Below are positions 43,370-50,961 of a DNA stretch of 64,000 nucleotides, one piece after another. The notes under the pieces are model-generated. The model was not told the DNA's origin and did no database searches. It saw only the letters and a program-made list of their open reading frames with translations. The stretch covers positions 1,116,001-1,180,000 of the forward strand of contig NZ_PVTF01000001.1 in NCBI RefSeq assembly GCF_003002815.1. Direction: 5' to 3'. The translations under genes were made by a program, and so were the position numbers. Numbering within the stretch: the stretch's first letter is position 1; the number at the start of each line of letters is the position of its first letter. This DNA is from Umezawaea tangerina (GTDB taxonomy: Bacteria; Actinomycetota; Actinomycetes; Mycobacteriales; Pseudonocardiaceae).

Positions 43370-44614
43370 GTGGTGGAAAGCGGAGGACTGTTCCAGGGCC
43401 TGTTCGCGTTCGTGACGCAGGCGGCGAAGCAATTCGCCGAGTCCCGTGCGAAGGGCCGCGAGGACGACCGGTACGTCGTCGGCGGCACGCACTGGGACGG
43501 GTTCAGCCACAAGAGCCTGTTCAAGATGGTCTGGGAGAACGCCGACCCGGTCAACGTCGAACGGCTGGCCGACACCTGGACCCGCCAGGGCGACAGCATC
43601 GCGAACCGCTCCGAAGAGCTCCAGCGCTCGCTCGACAAGCTCATGCAGTACTGGTCCGGTGCCGCCGCCGAGGAGGCCACCTCCACCGTGCGGCGCAACG
43701 TGGACTGGCTGGCCGAGCTCGGCGGCACCGCCAGCAGGATGGCGGGCCCGATCGACCACGCGGCGGGCGCCCTGCGCTCCGCCCAGCAGCAGATGCCCGC
43801 TCCCCCCGAGGGCTTCAGCTGGTCCTCGCTCGGCGGCGGCGCCGCGGCCGGGTTCGCGGTCGGCGGCCCGATCGGCGCGGGCATCGGCGCCATGATCGGC
43901 GGCATCGGCTCGATGTTCGGCGGCGCCAGCAAGAAGCGCAAGCTCAAGAAGCGCGCGGTGCAGACCATGGAGCGCTTCGAGAACGCCGCGATCGACGTCG
44001 ACGGCACCACCCCGGCGTTCGGCGGCCCGGCGACCGGCGGCGCGGGCGGCGACGGCTCCCTGCCGCCTGGCAGCGGTGGCGGTGGCGTCGGCACGCTTCC
44101 CCCCGACCAGCGCCCCCTGCCCGGCAGCGGCGGCACCACGCCCCCCGGCGGTCTCCCCGACCCGACCGACGGCCGCGGCGTCACGGTGCCCAGCTTCGTC
44201 GGCGGCGGCCAGGACCCCCGGTGGTCCGCGTTGACCGGTGGTCCCGGCTCGGGTGGTCTCGGCGGCGGTTTCGGAAGCGGCTCGGGTGCCGGTGCGGGCG
44301 GGTTCGGCGCAGGCGCGGGCAAGGGCGGTCTCGGCTTCGGCCCGTTCGGCGGTCCCGGCGGCCTGCTCGGCGCGCTGCCGCCCGGACGCGGCGGCGGTGT
44401 CGGCGCGGGCGCGCGCGACATGCTGCGCGCGGGCAACCGGTTCGGCGCGGCAGGCCGGTTCGGCGCCGGTGGCGGCGCGGGCATGGCCGGTGGTCCGATG
44501 GCCGGCCGGGGCGCGAACGGCGACGACGACCGCGAGTACGACCGGCGCTTCCCGCTCGAGGAAGACCTGTTCAGCAGTGACCAGAAAGCCGCACCGCCGG
44601 TCATCGGCCTGTAG
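43370..44614 (+). CDS. Type VII secretion (ESX) substrate-like protein with Gly-rich C-terminus
   Basis: About 414 residues. The N-terminal 140 residues are helical with a WxG-like turn (LMQYWSGAAAEEATSTVRRN, near 95) between two long helices, as in WXG100/PPE-type proteins. A hydrophobic Gly-rich patch (AAAGFAVGGPIGAGIGAMIG) follows, then a low-complexity Gly/Pro/Ala domain and an acidic end. Start at the GTG at 43370, after GGGGAG. Next to an EspC-like and an EspG-like gene, so it is probably exported by an ESX machine located elsewhere. No catalytic motif. Confidence 0.72.
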   Translation: MVESGGLFQGLFAFVTQAAKQFAESRAKGREDDRYVVGGTHWDGFSHKSLFKMVWENADPVNVERLADTWTRQGDSIANRSEELQRSLDKLMQYWSGAAAEEATSTVRRNVDWLAELGGTASRMAGPIDHAAGALRSAQQQMPAPPEGFSWSSLGGGAAAGFAVGGPIGAGIGAMIGGIGSMFGGASKKRKLKKRAVQTMERFENAAIDVDGTTPAFGGPATGGAGGDGSLPPGSGGGGVGTLPPDQRPLPGSGGTTPPGGLPDPTDGRGVTVPSFVGGGQDPRWSALTGGPGSGGLGGGFGSGSGAGAGGFGAGAGKGGLGFGPFGGPGGLLGALPPGRGGGVGAGARDMLRAGNRFGAAGRFGAGGGAGMAGGPMAGRGANGDDDREYDRRFPLEEDLFSSDQKAAPPVIGL

Positions 44615-44626
44615 GGAAGGACGAAC

Positions 44627-44971
44627 GTGTACACGCAGGAGTCGAGTTCCGCGGGCGGATGGCAGGTCGAGCCCGACCAGGTCAAGGACTTCGCCCTGGC
44701 CGTCGCGGAGGTGCGCGGCCACTTCGAGGCCATGCGCCGTGACGCCGAGGAGCTGATGCACCCGGCGAACACCCCGCACATGGGCACCAGCCCGGTGGGC
44801 AGCGCGCTGTCGGACAAGTTCACCGACCGGCTCGCGGGCGCGGACGGGCTGCTCGACCAGCTCGGGGTCGCGCTCGACCGGATGGGCGAGTTCGTCACGA
44901 GCGCCGAGCAGACGGCCGCCCGCTACCGCGCGGACGACGCCAACGCCGCACACTCGCTGCGCACGACGTGA
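44627..44971 (+). CDS. EspC-like/type VII secretion target, small helical protein
   Basis: A 114-residue helical-hairpin protein: QVKDFALAVAEVRGHFEAMR, a loop with Pro/Gly, and LAGADGLLDQLGVALDRMGE then FVTSAEQTAARYRADDANAA. The Y-R-x-D-D region near the C-terminus resembles the YxxxD/E export signal of ESX substrates. It resembles the EspC/DUF2580 family. The GTG start has GGAAGGA upstream. It overlaps the EspG gene by 4 bp, so chaperone and substrate are made together. Confidence 0.75.
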   Translation: MYTQESSSAGGWQVEPDQVKDFALAVAEVRGHFEAMRRDAEELMHPANTPHMGTSPVGSALSDKFTDRLAGADGLLDQLGVALDRMGEFVTSAEQTAARYRADDANAAHSLRTT

Positions 44972-45768
44972 CCCAGCTGCACCCCTACGAGGTCGACCTC
45001 CTCTGCACCTACGCCGAGGTCGAACCGCCGTTCCCGCTGGAGGTCCCGTCCAGCGGCACGACCGACCTCGAGCGCTCCGTCGTGTTCCAGGCCGCCCTGC
45101 AGACCCTCCAGGCCCGCGGCCTGGCGACCGAGGGCGGCCCGATCGGCGACGCCGAGGAGTTCGTCCGGCTGCTGCGCGACCGCACCGGCGCGCTCGACGT
45201 GGTGGTGGTCGACGAGAAGTCGACCGTCCGGGCCGTCGCCATGGTCGACGGCCGCACCGCGCTGCTGGCCGTGCAGCGCAGCGACGAGGAGGACGAGGTC
45301 GTCCACCTGCGCTCGCTCACGATCGACCGCGCGGTCGACGCCCTGGTCCGGCTGATCCCCGACGTGGAGCAGGCCGGGTCGAGCCCGATCAGCGTGCCCC
45401 TGCGGGCGCTGCGCGCGGCCGAGGCGGAGATGGCGAGGCGCATCGAGGACGGCGGCTCGTTCCGCGAGGCCGAGCTGCCCGACCTGCTCGAGCACAACGG
45501 CGTCGACGAGCGCGTGCTGCGCCGGATGCTCGCCCACCTGCAACCCGTGCTCGGCCAGGGCCAGCTCGGCGCCAGCAGGCCCAACGGGCTGGAAGGAGAC
45601 GACCGCGAGGACGTCCGCTTCGGCGGCGAGCTGTCGTGGCTGGACACCCCGCGCGGGCGCTACAAGGTGTCCCAGGAGGGCGAGTGGGTCAGCGCGAACC
45701 CGTTGCCGCGCGAGGACGTGCGCGACGCCGTGCGCAGGCTGCTGGCGCCGTTGCGCCGGGACGGGTGA
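44968..45768 (+). CDS. ESX secretion chaperone EspG-like
   Basis: A 266-residue protein of the EspG family: N-terminal LHPYEVDLLCTYAEVEPPFP, central beta sheet (LDVVVVDEKSTVRAVAMVDG, LLAVQRSDEEDEVVHL), and the C-terminal WLDTPRGRYKV segment typical of EspG. EspG proteins bind PE-PPE-type substrates in the cytosol and keep them soluble for export. Here it follows two substrate-like genes with a 4-bp overlap. No ESX core genes (eccB-E, mycP) are in the window. Confidence 0.85.
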   Translation: MTQLHPYEVDLLCTYAEVEPPFPLEVPSSGTTDLERSVVFQAALQTLQARGLATEGGPIGDAEEFVRLLRDRTGALDVVVVDEKSTVRAVAMVDGRTALLAVQRSDEEDEVVHLRSLTIDRAVDALVRLIPDVEQAGSSPISVPLRALRAAEAEMARRIEDGGSFREAELPDLLEHNGVDERVLRRMLAHLQPVLGQGQLGASRPNGLEGDDREDVRFGGELSWLDTPRGRYKVSQEGEWVSANPLPREDVRDAVRRLLAPLRRDG

Positions 45769-45819
45769 AATAGCCGTTCCCGGCTCTCCGCGCCGGTGGG
45801 GACGGGTTAGCGTCATCGG

Positions 45820-46902
45820 GTGCTCGCCCAGCTCTTCACCGACGCCGCCGGGGCCTGCGACGGCTTCAGCCCCCTCACCGCGACCCTGCTCCTGGAGGCC
45901 GCCGACGACCTGCGCGCCGGTGGTGCCACCACCCGCGTCATGGCCGGGTACGAACGCGACCGCAAGGGCACCGTGCCCGGCCTCCGGTTCGCGGGCGCCC
46001 TGCACCGCCTCGTGCTGGAGGGCCGCGCGCCCGGTTTGGCCAAGCACTACCCGTCGGTCGGCGGCAGCCCGCACCTGGACGCGCTGTGGGACGACGTCCT
46101 GCCCGTGCTGCACGAGCACACCGACGAGCTGCGCGCCCGCATCGGCGCGACCGTCGTGCAGACCAACGAGCCGGGGCGCAGCGCCCCGCTCTTCGGCGGC
46201 CTCCAGGTCGCCGCCCACCACGCCGCCGTCGCAGCGGGCCGACCCGAGCCGTTCCCGGTGCGGCTGCTCGAGATCGGCGCCAGCGCGGGCCTCAACCTGC
46301 ACCCCGACCGCATCGCCTACCGGCTCTCCGCCGACGAGGTCCTCGGCGACCCGGACAGCCCGTTCGAGCTCGACCCGCGGTGGACCGGCCGCCCCCTCGT
46401 CGACCTGTCCGCGCCATTGCGGATCGTCGACCGGGAGGGCTGCGACCTCAACCCGATCGACGTGTCGGAGCAGGACGGGCGGCTCGCGCTGTCGTCGTTC
46501 GTGTGGGCCGACCAGCTCGACCGCTGGGACCGCCTCCAGTCCGCACTGGAACTGGCCGCGCTCGACCCGGCACCCGTGCGGCGGGCCACCGGCCCGGACT
46601 GGCTCGCCGAGCGCCTGGCCGAGCCGACACCCGGTGTGCTGACCGTGGTCTGGCACTCCGTGGTGTGGCAGTACGTCTCGCCCGCCGACCGGGCCGAGGG
46701 CCGCGCGATCCTGGCCGACGCCGTGTCGCGCGCGACCCCAGGGGCCCCGTTGGCACTGCTGGTGTACGAACCCCGGCGCACGCACACCGGCTACGAGTTC
46801 AGCCTGCTGCTGAAGACCTGGCCCGCTGGCGTCTCGCTGCGGCTGGGCAGCGGCGGCGGGCACGGCATCCCGTTCACCTGGGAGCAGCAGGCCTGGGACT
46901 GA
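45820..46902 (+). CDS. DUF2332 family protein, paralogue 1
   Basis: A 360-residue protein. Blocks shared with paralogue 2 (49015-50124): KHYPSVGGSP, VVQTNEPGRSAPLFGGL, VRLLEIGASAGLNLHPDRIA (a methyltransferase-like glycine motif, near 148-167), SFVWADQ and the late VVWHSVVWQYV. DUF2332 proteins look like class I methyltransferases, but no activity is known to me. TAGCGT ends 6 nt before the GTG (leaderless pattern), so it is independent of the ESX cassette. A hairpin terminator follows. Confidence 0.82.
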   Translation: MLAQLFTDAAGACDGFSPLTATLLLEAADDLRAGGATTRVMAGYERDRKGTVPGLRFAGALHRLVLEGRAPGLAKHYPSVGGSPHLDALWDDVLPVLHEHTDELRARIGATVVQTNEPGRSAPLFGGLQVAAHHAAVAAGRPEPFPVRLLEIGASAGLNLHPDRIAYRLSADEVLGDPDSPFELDPRWTGRPLVDLSAPLRIVDREGCDLNPIDVSEQDGRLALSSFVWADQLDRWDRLQSALELAALDPAPVRRATGPDWLAERLAEPTPGVLTVVWHSVVWQYVSPADRAEGRAILADAVSRATPGAPLALLVYEPRRTHTGYEFSLLLKTWPAGVSLRLGSGGGHGIPFTWEQQAWD

Positions 46903-46926
46903 GTCATTCCTGGGTGGACGGGCTCC

Positions 46927-46966
46927 TTCGTCGTGTCGACGCCCTCGGGGCGTCGACACGACGAAG
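46927..46966. terminator. Bidirectional hairpin terminator between DUF2332 and corA unit
   Basis: TTCGTCGTGTCGACGCC pairs with GGCGTCGACACGACGAA (stem of 17 bp or more, loop near 46944-46949). It lies between two convergent genes, so it may serve both strands. Confidence 0.8.
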
Positions 46967-46969
46967 AAC

Positions 46970-47065
46970 TCAGGGCTGCTGCGCGATGATCGCCGTGATC
47001 ATGGTCAGCCACGCCATGAGGAAGGCGAGGACCCAGAAGCGGGGGTTGGTGAGGAACCTGGTCAT
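46970..47065 (-). CDS. Small single-helix membrane protein
   Basis: Found by eye: 31 residues, MTRFLTNPRFWVLAFLMAWL and on to TMITAIIAQQP. One membrane helix (about 10-28) with a basic N-terminus, giving an N-in orientation. It starts 39 bp after the corA stop on the same strand and ends directly before the terminator, so it would share the corA transcript. A weak GACGGGA lies upstream. A conserved small companion of CorA is plausible; chance cannot be excluded. Confidence 0.5.
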   Translation of the reverse strand: MTRFLTNPRFWVLAFLMAWLTMITAIIAQQP

Positions 47066-47104
47066 GGTGGGGACATCCCGTCGGATCGGGTGGGGACTGG
47101 TGGA

Positions 47105-48190
47105 CTAGAGCCAGCGGTTCCGACGGAATATTCGGTACAGGATCAGGCAGGCCACGATGACCGCGGAGATCACCAGCGGGTACCCGTACTTCCACTTCAG
47201 CTCGGGCATGTTCTCGAAGTTCATCCCGTAGACGCCGACCACCATCGTCGGCACCGAGATGATCGCGACCCACGCGGAGATCTTCCGCATGTCGGAGTTC
47301 TGCTGGAGCGTGATCTTCGCCAACGTCGCGTCCACGAGCGTCGTGAGCAGCTCGTCGAAGTTCGTGACCCGGTCCGACACCTCGATGAGGTGGTCGTCCA
47401 CGTCGCGGAAGTAGGACCGCACCTGCTCCGGGATCAGCGGCGTGTACCCCTCGGCCAGGCGGCGCAGCGGGACCGCGAGCGGCATGACCGCCCGGCGCAG
47501 CTCCAGCACCTCCCGCTTCATCAGGTAGATCTGGTCGGCGCTGACCCGGCTGCGCGGCGCGAAGACGATCGCCTCCATCTGGTCGATGTCGTCCTCGATG
47601 CGCCGCGTCACCTCCAGGTAGTTGTCCACCACGTGGTCGGAGATCGAGTACAGCACCGCGGCCGGGCCGACCTTCAGCTTCTCCGGGTCGTCCTCCAGCA
47701 CCTGCCGCACGACGCCGAGGCCGGAGTGGTTGCCGTGCCGCACCGTGACCACGAAGTCGCGGCCGAGGAACACCATGATCTCGCCGCTCTCGACGATCTC
47801 GTTGGCGGTGTCCGGCGACGCGTTCTGCACGTACTTCACGGTCTTGAGGACCATGAACAGCGTGTTGTCGTAGCGCTCCAGCTTCGGCCGCTGGTGGGCG
47901 TGCACGGCGTCCTCGACGGCCAGCTCGTGCAGGCCGAAGGTCTCCGCGACGCCCTGGATCTGCTCCTCGTCCGGCTCGTGCAGGCCGATCCACACGAAGC
48001 CGTCACCGCGCTCGCGGACCTCGTTCACCGCGTCGGTGTGGGTCCAGCGGCCGGGCAGGCGCTTGCCGTCGACGTAGACCGCGCAGTCCACCACGTACGC
48101 CGAGAGCGGTACCGGGATGGGGATCGGCGTCGCGGTGACGCGCCGTGGTGCGCGGCCCCGCAGGCCGCCCAGCGAAGGCAGGTTGCGCAT
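47105..48190 (-). CDS. corA: Magnesium/cobalt transport protein CorA
   Basis: A 361-residue CorA-family channel. A large cytosolic domain (AVEDAVHAHQRPKLERYDNT, VVDNYLEVTRRIEDDIDQME) forms the funnel. A long stalk helix leads to two C-terminal membrane helices with the selectivity motif YGMNFENMPEL between them. The C-terminal basic end is RIFRRNRWL. It imports Mg2+ (or Co2+) as a pentamer. GGAGG lies before the ATG at 48190. By position it corresponds to Rv1239c beside lpqY-sugABC, although the ESX cassette and other genes are inserted here. Confidence 0.93.
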   Translation of the reverse strand: MRNLPSLGGLRGRAPRRVTATPIPIPVPLSAYVVDCAVYVDGKRLPGRWTHTDAVNEVRERGDGFVWIGLHEPDEEQIQGVAETFGLHELAVEDAVHAHQRPKLERYDNTLFMVLKTVKYVQNASPDTANEIVESGEIMVFLGRDFVVTVRHGNHSGLGVVRQVLEDDPEKLKVGPAAVLYSISDHVVDNYLEVTRRIEDDIDQMEAIVFAPRSRVSADQIYLMKREVLELRRAVMPLAVPLRRLAEGYTPLIPEQVRSYFRDVDDHLIEVSDRVTNFDELLTTLVDATLAKITLQQNSDMRKISAWVAIISVPTMVVGVYGMNFENMPELKWKYGYPLVISAVIVACLILYRIFRRNRWL

Positions 48191-48309
48191 TGGTCCTCCA
48201 GGTACACGTCGTGGAAGTGCTGACGACGCGCCGGAGCCTCACGAGGGTCTGCAGTGGGGACTCCGACACCGGAGCGTCCCGACCGGTACCGCAGGGCCGA
48301 CCGCTAGAG

Positions 48310-48372
48310 CTAGAGGTGGACCCAACCGGTGAGGACGCGGGTGGTACTCGCAGGATGGGGTTCGTTCTTCAT
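48310..48372 (-). CDS. Candidate leader peptide upstream of corA
   Basis: A 20-codon frame (MKNEPHPASTTRVLTGWVHL) preceded by GAGGAGGTGAGGACG, a stronger ribosome site than that of most genes here. It lies in the corA 5' region, about 120 bp before the corA start. The plus-strand words GGTGAGGAC (48328-48336) and GTCCTCACC (48379-48387) are perfect complements, so in the minus-strand RNA the peptide's ribosome site can pair with its own coding end. The layout resembles attenuation-type leaders of Mg2+ transport genes. Confidence 0.45.
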   Translation of the reverse strand: MKNEPHPASTTRVLTGWVHL

Positions 48373-48509
48373 GAGCTCGTCCTCACCTCCTCGGGTCGGC
48401 GGCCACGAGCGGTGGATTCGCTCACAGACCAGTTGCCGAGGGTACTCCCTTGGTGTTTCTACTGTCCTCCCGGTCTTCCGGTTCCCGGTCACACCAATGG
48501 AGGCGTGCG

Positions 48510-49013
48510 GTGCAGTTCGGTCGGTACTACGAGGAGTTCGAGGTCGGCGCGGTCTACAAGCACTGGCCTGGCAAGACGGTGACCGAGTACGACGACCACC
48601 TGTTCTGCCTGATCACGATGAACCACCACCCGCTGCACCTGGACGCGCACTTCGCCGGGGAGACCACCGAGTTCGGCCGCAACGTCGTCGTGGGCAACTA
48701 CGTCTACTCGCTGCTGCTGGGCATGTCGGTGCCGGACGTCTCGGGCAAGGCGATCGCCAACCTGGAGGTCGAGTCGCTCCGGCACATCAAGCCCACCTTC
48801 CACGGCGACACCATCTACGGTGAGACCGAGGTGCTCGACAAGACCCCGTCGAAGTCCAAGGACGACCGGGGTGTGGTGTACGTCGAGACCCGCGGGTACA
48901 AGCAGGACGGCACGGTCGTCTGCGTGTTCCGGCGCAAGGTCATGGTGCCGAAGGTGTCCTACGGCGAGAGCCGTGGTGGCGAACAGCCCGGTAGGCCCGA
49001 ACCGAAGGAGTGA
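48510..49013 (+). CDS. MaoC-like (R)-hydratase family protein
   Basis: A 167-residue hot-dog-fold protein. The N-terminus (FGRYYEEFEVGAVYKHWPGK) and hydratase-2-like DDHLFCLITMNHHPLHLDAH region (near 29-48) contain the Asp/His pattern (NHHPLHLD) of MaoC dehydratases. Likely hydrates or dehydrates an enoyl-CoA-type substrate. Start at the GTG at 48510 with GGAGG 8 nt upstream. Divergent from corA; followed directly by DUF2332 paralogue 2 with no gap to speak of, indicating an operon. Confidence 0.87.
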   Translation: MQFGRYYEEFEVGAVYKHWPGKTVTEYDDHLFCLITMNHHPLHLDAHFAGETTEFGRNVVVGNYVYSLLLGMSVPDVSGKAIANLEVESLRHIKPTFHGDTIYGETEVLDKTPSKSKDDRGVVYVETRGYKQDGTVVCVFRRKVMVPKVSYGESRGGEQPGRPEPKE

Positions 49014-49014
49014 C

Positions 49015-50124
49015 GTGACCTCTCTGGACCTGGTGCGGAGCAGCCTGCTGCGGTTCGCGGAGGTGGAGGCCGCGGGTGTCTCCCCGCTCTACGAGCACCT
49101 GGCGCTCAAGGCCGCCGACGATCCGGAGGTCGCCGGTCTGCTGACCGCTGCCGAGGAGGGGTCCGCCCACCCGACGCTCCTCCTCGCGGCGGCGCACCGG
49201 CTGCTGCAGGCCGAGCCGTTCCACGAGCTGTCGAACTACTACCCGTCGCTGGGCGGCACGTACGGCGCCGACGAGCGCACGTGGCCGCTGTTCCGGGACT
49301 TCGTGCTCCAGCGGTCGGACCGGATGCGCGCCCTGGTCGCCGGCCGCACCACGCAGACCAACGAGGTACGCCGGGCCGCGCTGCTGTTCCCGGCCGTCGC
49401 CGCCGTGGCCAAGCAGGCCGGGGCGCCGATCGGGCTGCTGGAGGTCGGCACGAGCGCCGGGCTGCTGCTCGGCCTCGACCTGTACGGCTACCGCTACCAG
49501 ACGCAGCAGGCGGGGCAGCTCGTCAGCGGGCCGCCCAAGGCGCTGCTCGGGCTGCACTGCGCGCTGGAGCTCGCGCCCGGCGCCGAGCTGCCGAAGCTGC
49601 CCAAGACGGTCAAGGTGGCCGCGAAGGTCGGCCTCGACCGCGCACCCGCCGACCTGACCGACGAGGACGCCTACGCGTGGCTGGAGGCCTGCATCTGGGC
49701 CGACCAGCCCGAGCGGCTGCGGTACTTCGGCGTCGCCGCCACCGTCCAGCGCAAGAAGCCGCCGGTGTTCGTCACCGGCGACGCCGTCGACGACCTCGCC
49801 AAGGCCGCGGACCTCGTGCCCGAGGAGCACCCGCTCGTCGTGATCACCAGCACGCTGATGCCCCGCCTCGCCGAGCCACGGCGGGCGGAGTTCGTGGCGG
49901 CGCTGGGCGCACTGGGGCGGCCGGTGTGGTGGGTGGGCCACGAGGCCTACGCGGGGGGCCTGGAGCACGTCCTGCCGGGCCGCGACGACCTCCGGCCGGG
50001 GGAGGGCGAGCCCGCGTTCGGCGTCCTCGGCACGGCCCACTGGGACGGCACCGGCGCCGCCCCGGTCGTCCGCGCGCTGGCGAAGACCGGCCTGCACGGC
50101 CAGCGGCTCGTCTGGCTGCCCTGA
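49015..50124 (+). CDS. DUF2332 family protein, paralogue 2
   Basis: A 369-residue paralogue of 45820-46902. Shared landmarks: ELSNYYPSLGGTYG, TTQTNEVRRAALLFPAVAAV, IGLLEVGTSAGLLLGLDLYG (near 142-161) and EACIWADQPERLRYF. The glycine motif again looks like a methyltransferase fold without a recognisable catalytic signature. The GTG lies one base after the maoC-like stop, with GAAGGAG across the junction, so the two are translationally linked. No function is assigned. Confidence 0.82.
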   Translation: MTSLDLVRSSLLRFAEVEAAGVSPLYEHLALKAADDPEVAGLLTAAEEGSAHPTLLLAAAHRLLQAEPFHELSNYYPSLGGTYGADERTWPLFRDFVLQRSDRMRALVAGRTTQTNEVRRAALLFPAVAAVAKQAGAPIGLLEVGTSAGLLLGLDLYGYRYQTQQAGQLVSGPPKALLGLHCALELAPGAELPKLPKTVKVAAKVGLDRAPADLTDEDAYAWLEACIWADQPERLRYFGVAATVQRKKPPVFVTGDAVDDLAKAADLVPEEHPLVVITSTLMPRLAEPRRAEFVAALGALGRPVWWVGHEAYAGGLEHVLPGRDDLRPGEGEPAFGVLGTAHWDGTGAAPVVRALAKTGLHGQRLVWLP

Positions 50125-50194
50125 GGTGCCGTGTGGGCGGGGTGATGGCGTCCCGCATCGTGGAACGGCGGTGCCCCCGATCGGGTGCGCTTGA

Positions 50195-50626
50195 TCAGCT
50201 CCGCGGCAGCTGTCCCCACTCGTCAAGGGCGGTGTAGAGCCCTTCGGCGAGCAGATCGGACGTCCGAAGTGTGGTCAAGATCGCAGCCGAGGCCCACCGG
50301 ACATCCGATGCGTCGTCCCCCGCTAGGAGCACGCCCGATTCGACCTGGCAGAGGTAGTCGTGGATCTCGTACGTGCGGTCGGCGGCCGGACGGGTGACGC
50401 TGCCGACCAGCTCGCCCGCGGTGACGGAGAGTCCCGTCTCCTCGGAGAGTTCCCTCTTCACGGCCTCGTGGTCCGTCTCACCTGGCTCGACTCGGCCACC
50501 TGGGATCGACCACAGTCCCTCACCTGGGGGATTGAGTCGTCGCACGAGTAGTAGTCGCCCGTTGGGGTCAAACACGATGCCACCAACGCACCGGATCACC
50601 GGCCGAGCGCCCTCCGCTACTCTCAC
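50195..50626 (-). CDS. NUDIX hydrolase, second in window
   Basis: A 143-residue NUDIX protein: VIRCVGGIVFDPNGRLLLVR, Nudix box GGRVEPGETDHEAVKRELSE and then ETGL (about 43-66), all catalytic residues present. TACGAT ends 8 nt before the GTG at 50626, a leaderless pattern. The open frame extends upstream into the promoter of a small plus-strand gene without homology. Substrate unknown; similar to ADP-ribose/nucleotide-type hydrolases. Confidence 0.87.
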   Translation of the reverse strand: MRVAEGARPVIRCVGGIVFDPNGRLLLVRRLNPPGEGLWSIPGGRVEPGETDHEAVKRELSEETGLSVTAGELVGSVTRPAADRTYEIHDYLCQVESGVLLAGDDASDVRWASAAILTTLRTSDLLAEGLYTALDEWGQLPRS

Positions 50627-50670
50627 GCAGAGTAATCGTACCGGATCGGTGGTGCACCGCACTGACCCAT

Positions 50671-50712
50671 GTGCGGTACAAATCCTCCAACGTGCCGCGG
50701 AGTGCGGTACAA
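50671..50712 (+). promoter_or_regulatory. Direct repeats GTGCGGTACAA in the divergent promoter
   Basis: GTGCGGTACAA occurs at 50671-50681 and again at 50702-50712, exactly 31 bp apart (about three helical turns), between the NUDIX gene and the 52-residue small-protein gene. A third GTAC lies near 50639. This is the layout of a paired activator site or operator. Confidence 0.5.
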
Positions 50713-50764
50713 CGGTTTTCATCTGGCGCCAACAGGGTGCGGGTAGCGGACGGGGTTGATCATT

Positions 50765-50923
50765 GTGAATCTGAAGAAGATTCTCACCTTCGCAGGGGTC
50801 GGCTTGCTGCTGTTCTTCCTCATCGCCGAGCCACAGCAAGCGGCTCAGCTGGTGCAGAACATCCTGGCCACGCTCCGGGGAGCAGCTGAGGCGCTCATCA
50901 CTTTCGTGAAACAATTGTTCTGA
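50765..50923 (+). CDS. Small membrane-associated protein
   Basis: Found by eye: 52 residues, MNLKKILTFAGVGLLLFFLI followed by AEPQQAAQLVQNILATLRGA and AEALITFVKQLF. One membrane helix (7-20) and an amphipathic C-terminal helix. GTG start at 50765; stop TGA at 50921-50923. It lies 38 bp upstream of a bacterial PH-domain gene on the same strand, so probably co-transcribed. Its architecture recalls phage-shock or Tat-like small proteins, but no family is recognised. Confidence 0.65.
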   Translation: MNLKKILTFAGVGLLLFFLIAEPQQAAQLVQNILATLRGAAEALITFVKQLF

Positions 50924-50961
50924 GTCGCCCGGCTCCCTCCGACGGCGAGAGGCGGTAGGCC

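Noticed and set aside
48191-48509. M-box (ykoK) magnesium riboswitch before corA
   Set aside because: No M-box core sequence or fold was recognised; only a short leader frame and local pairing are visible.
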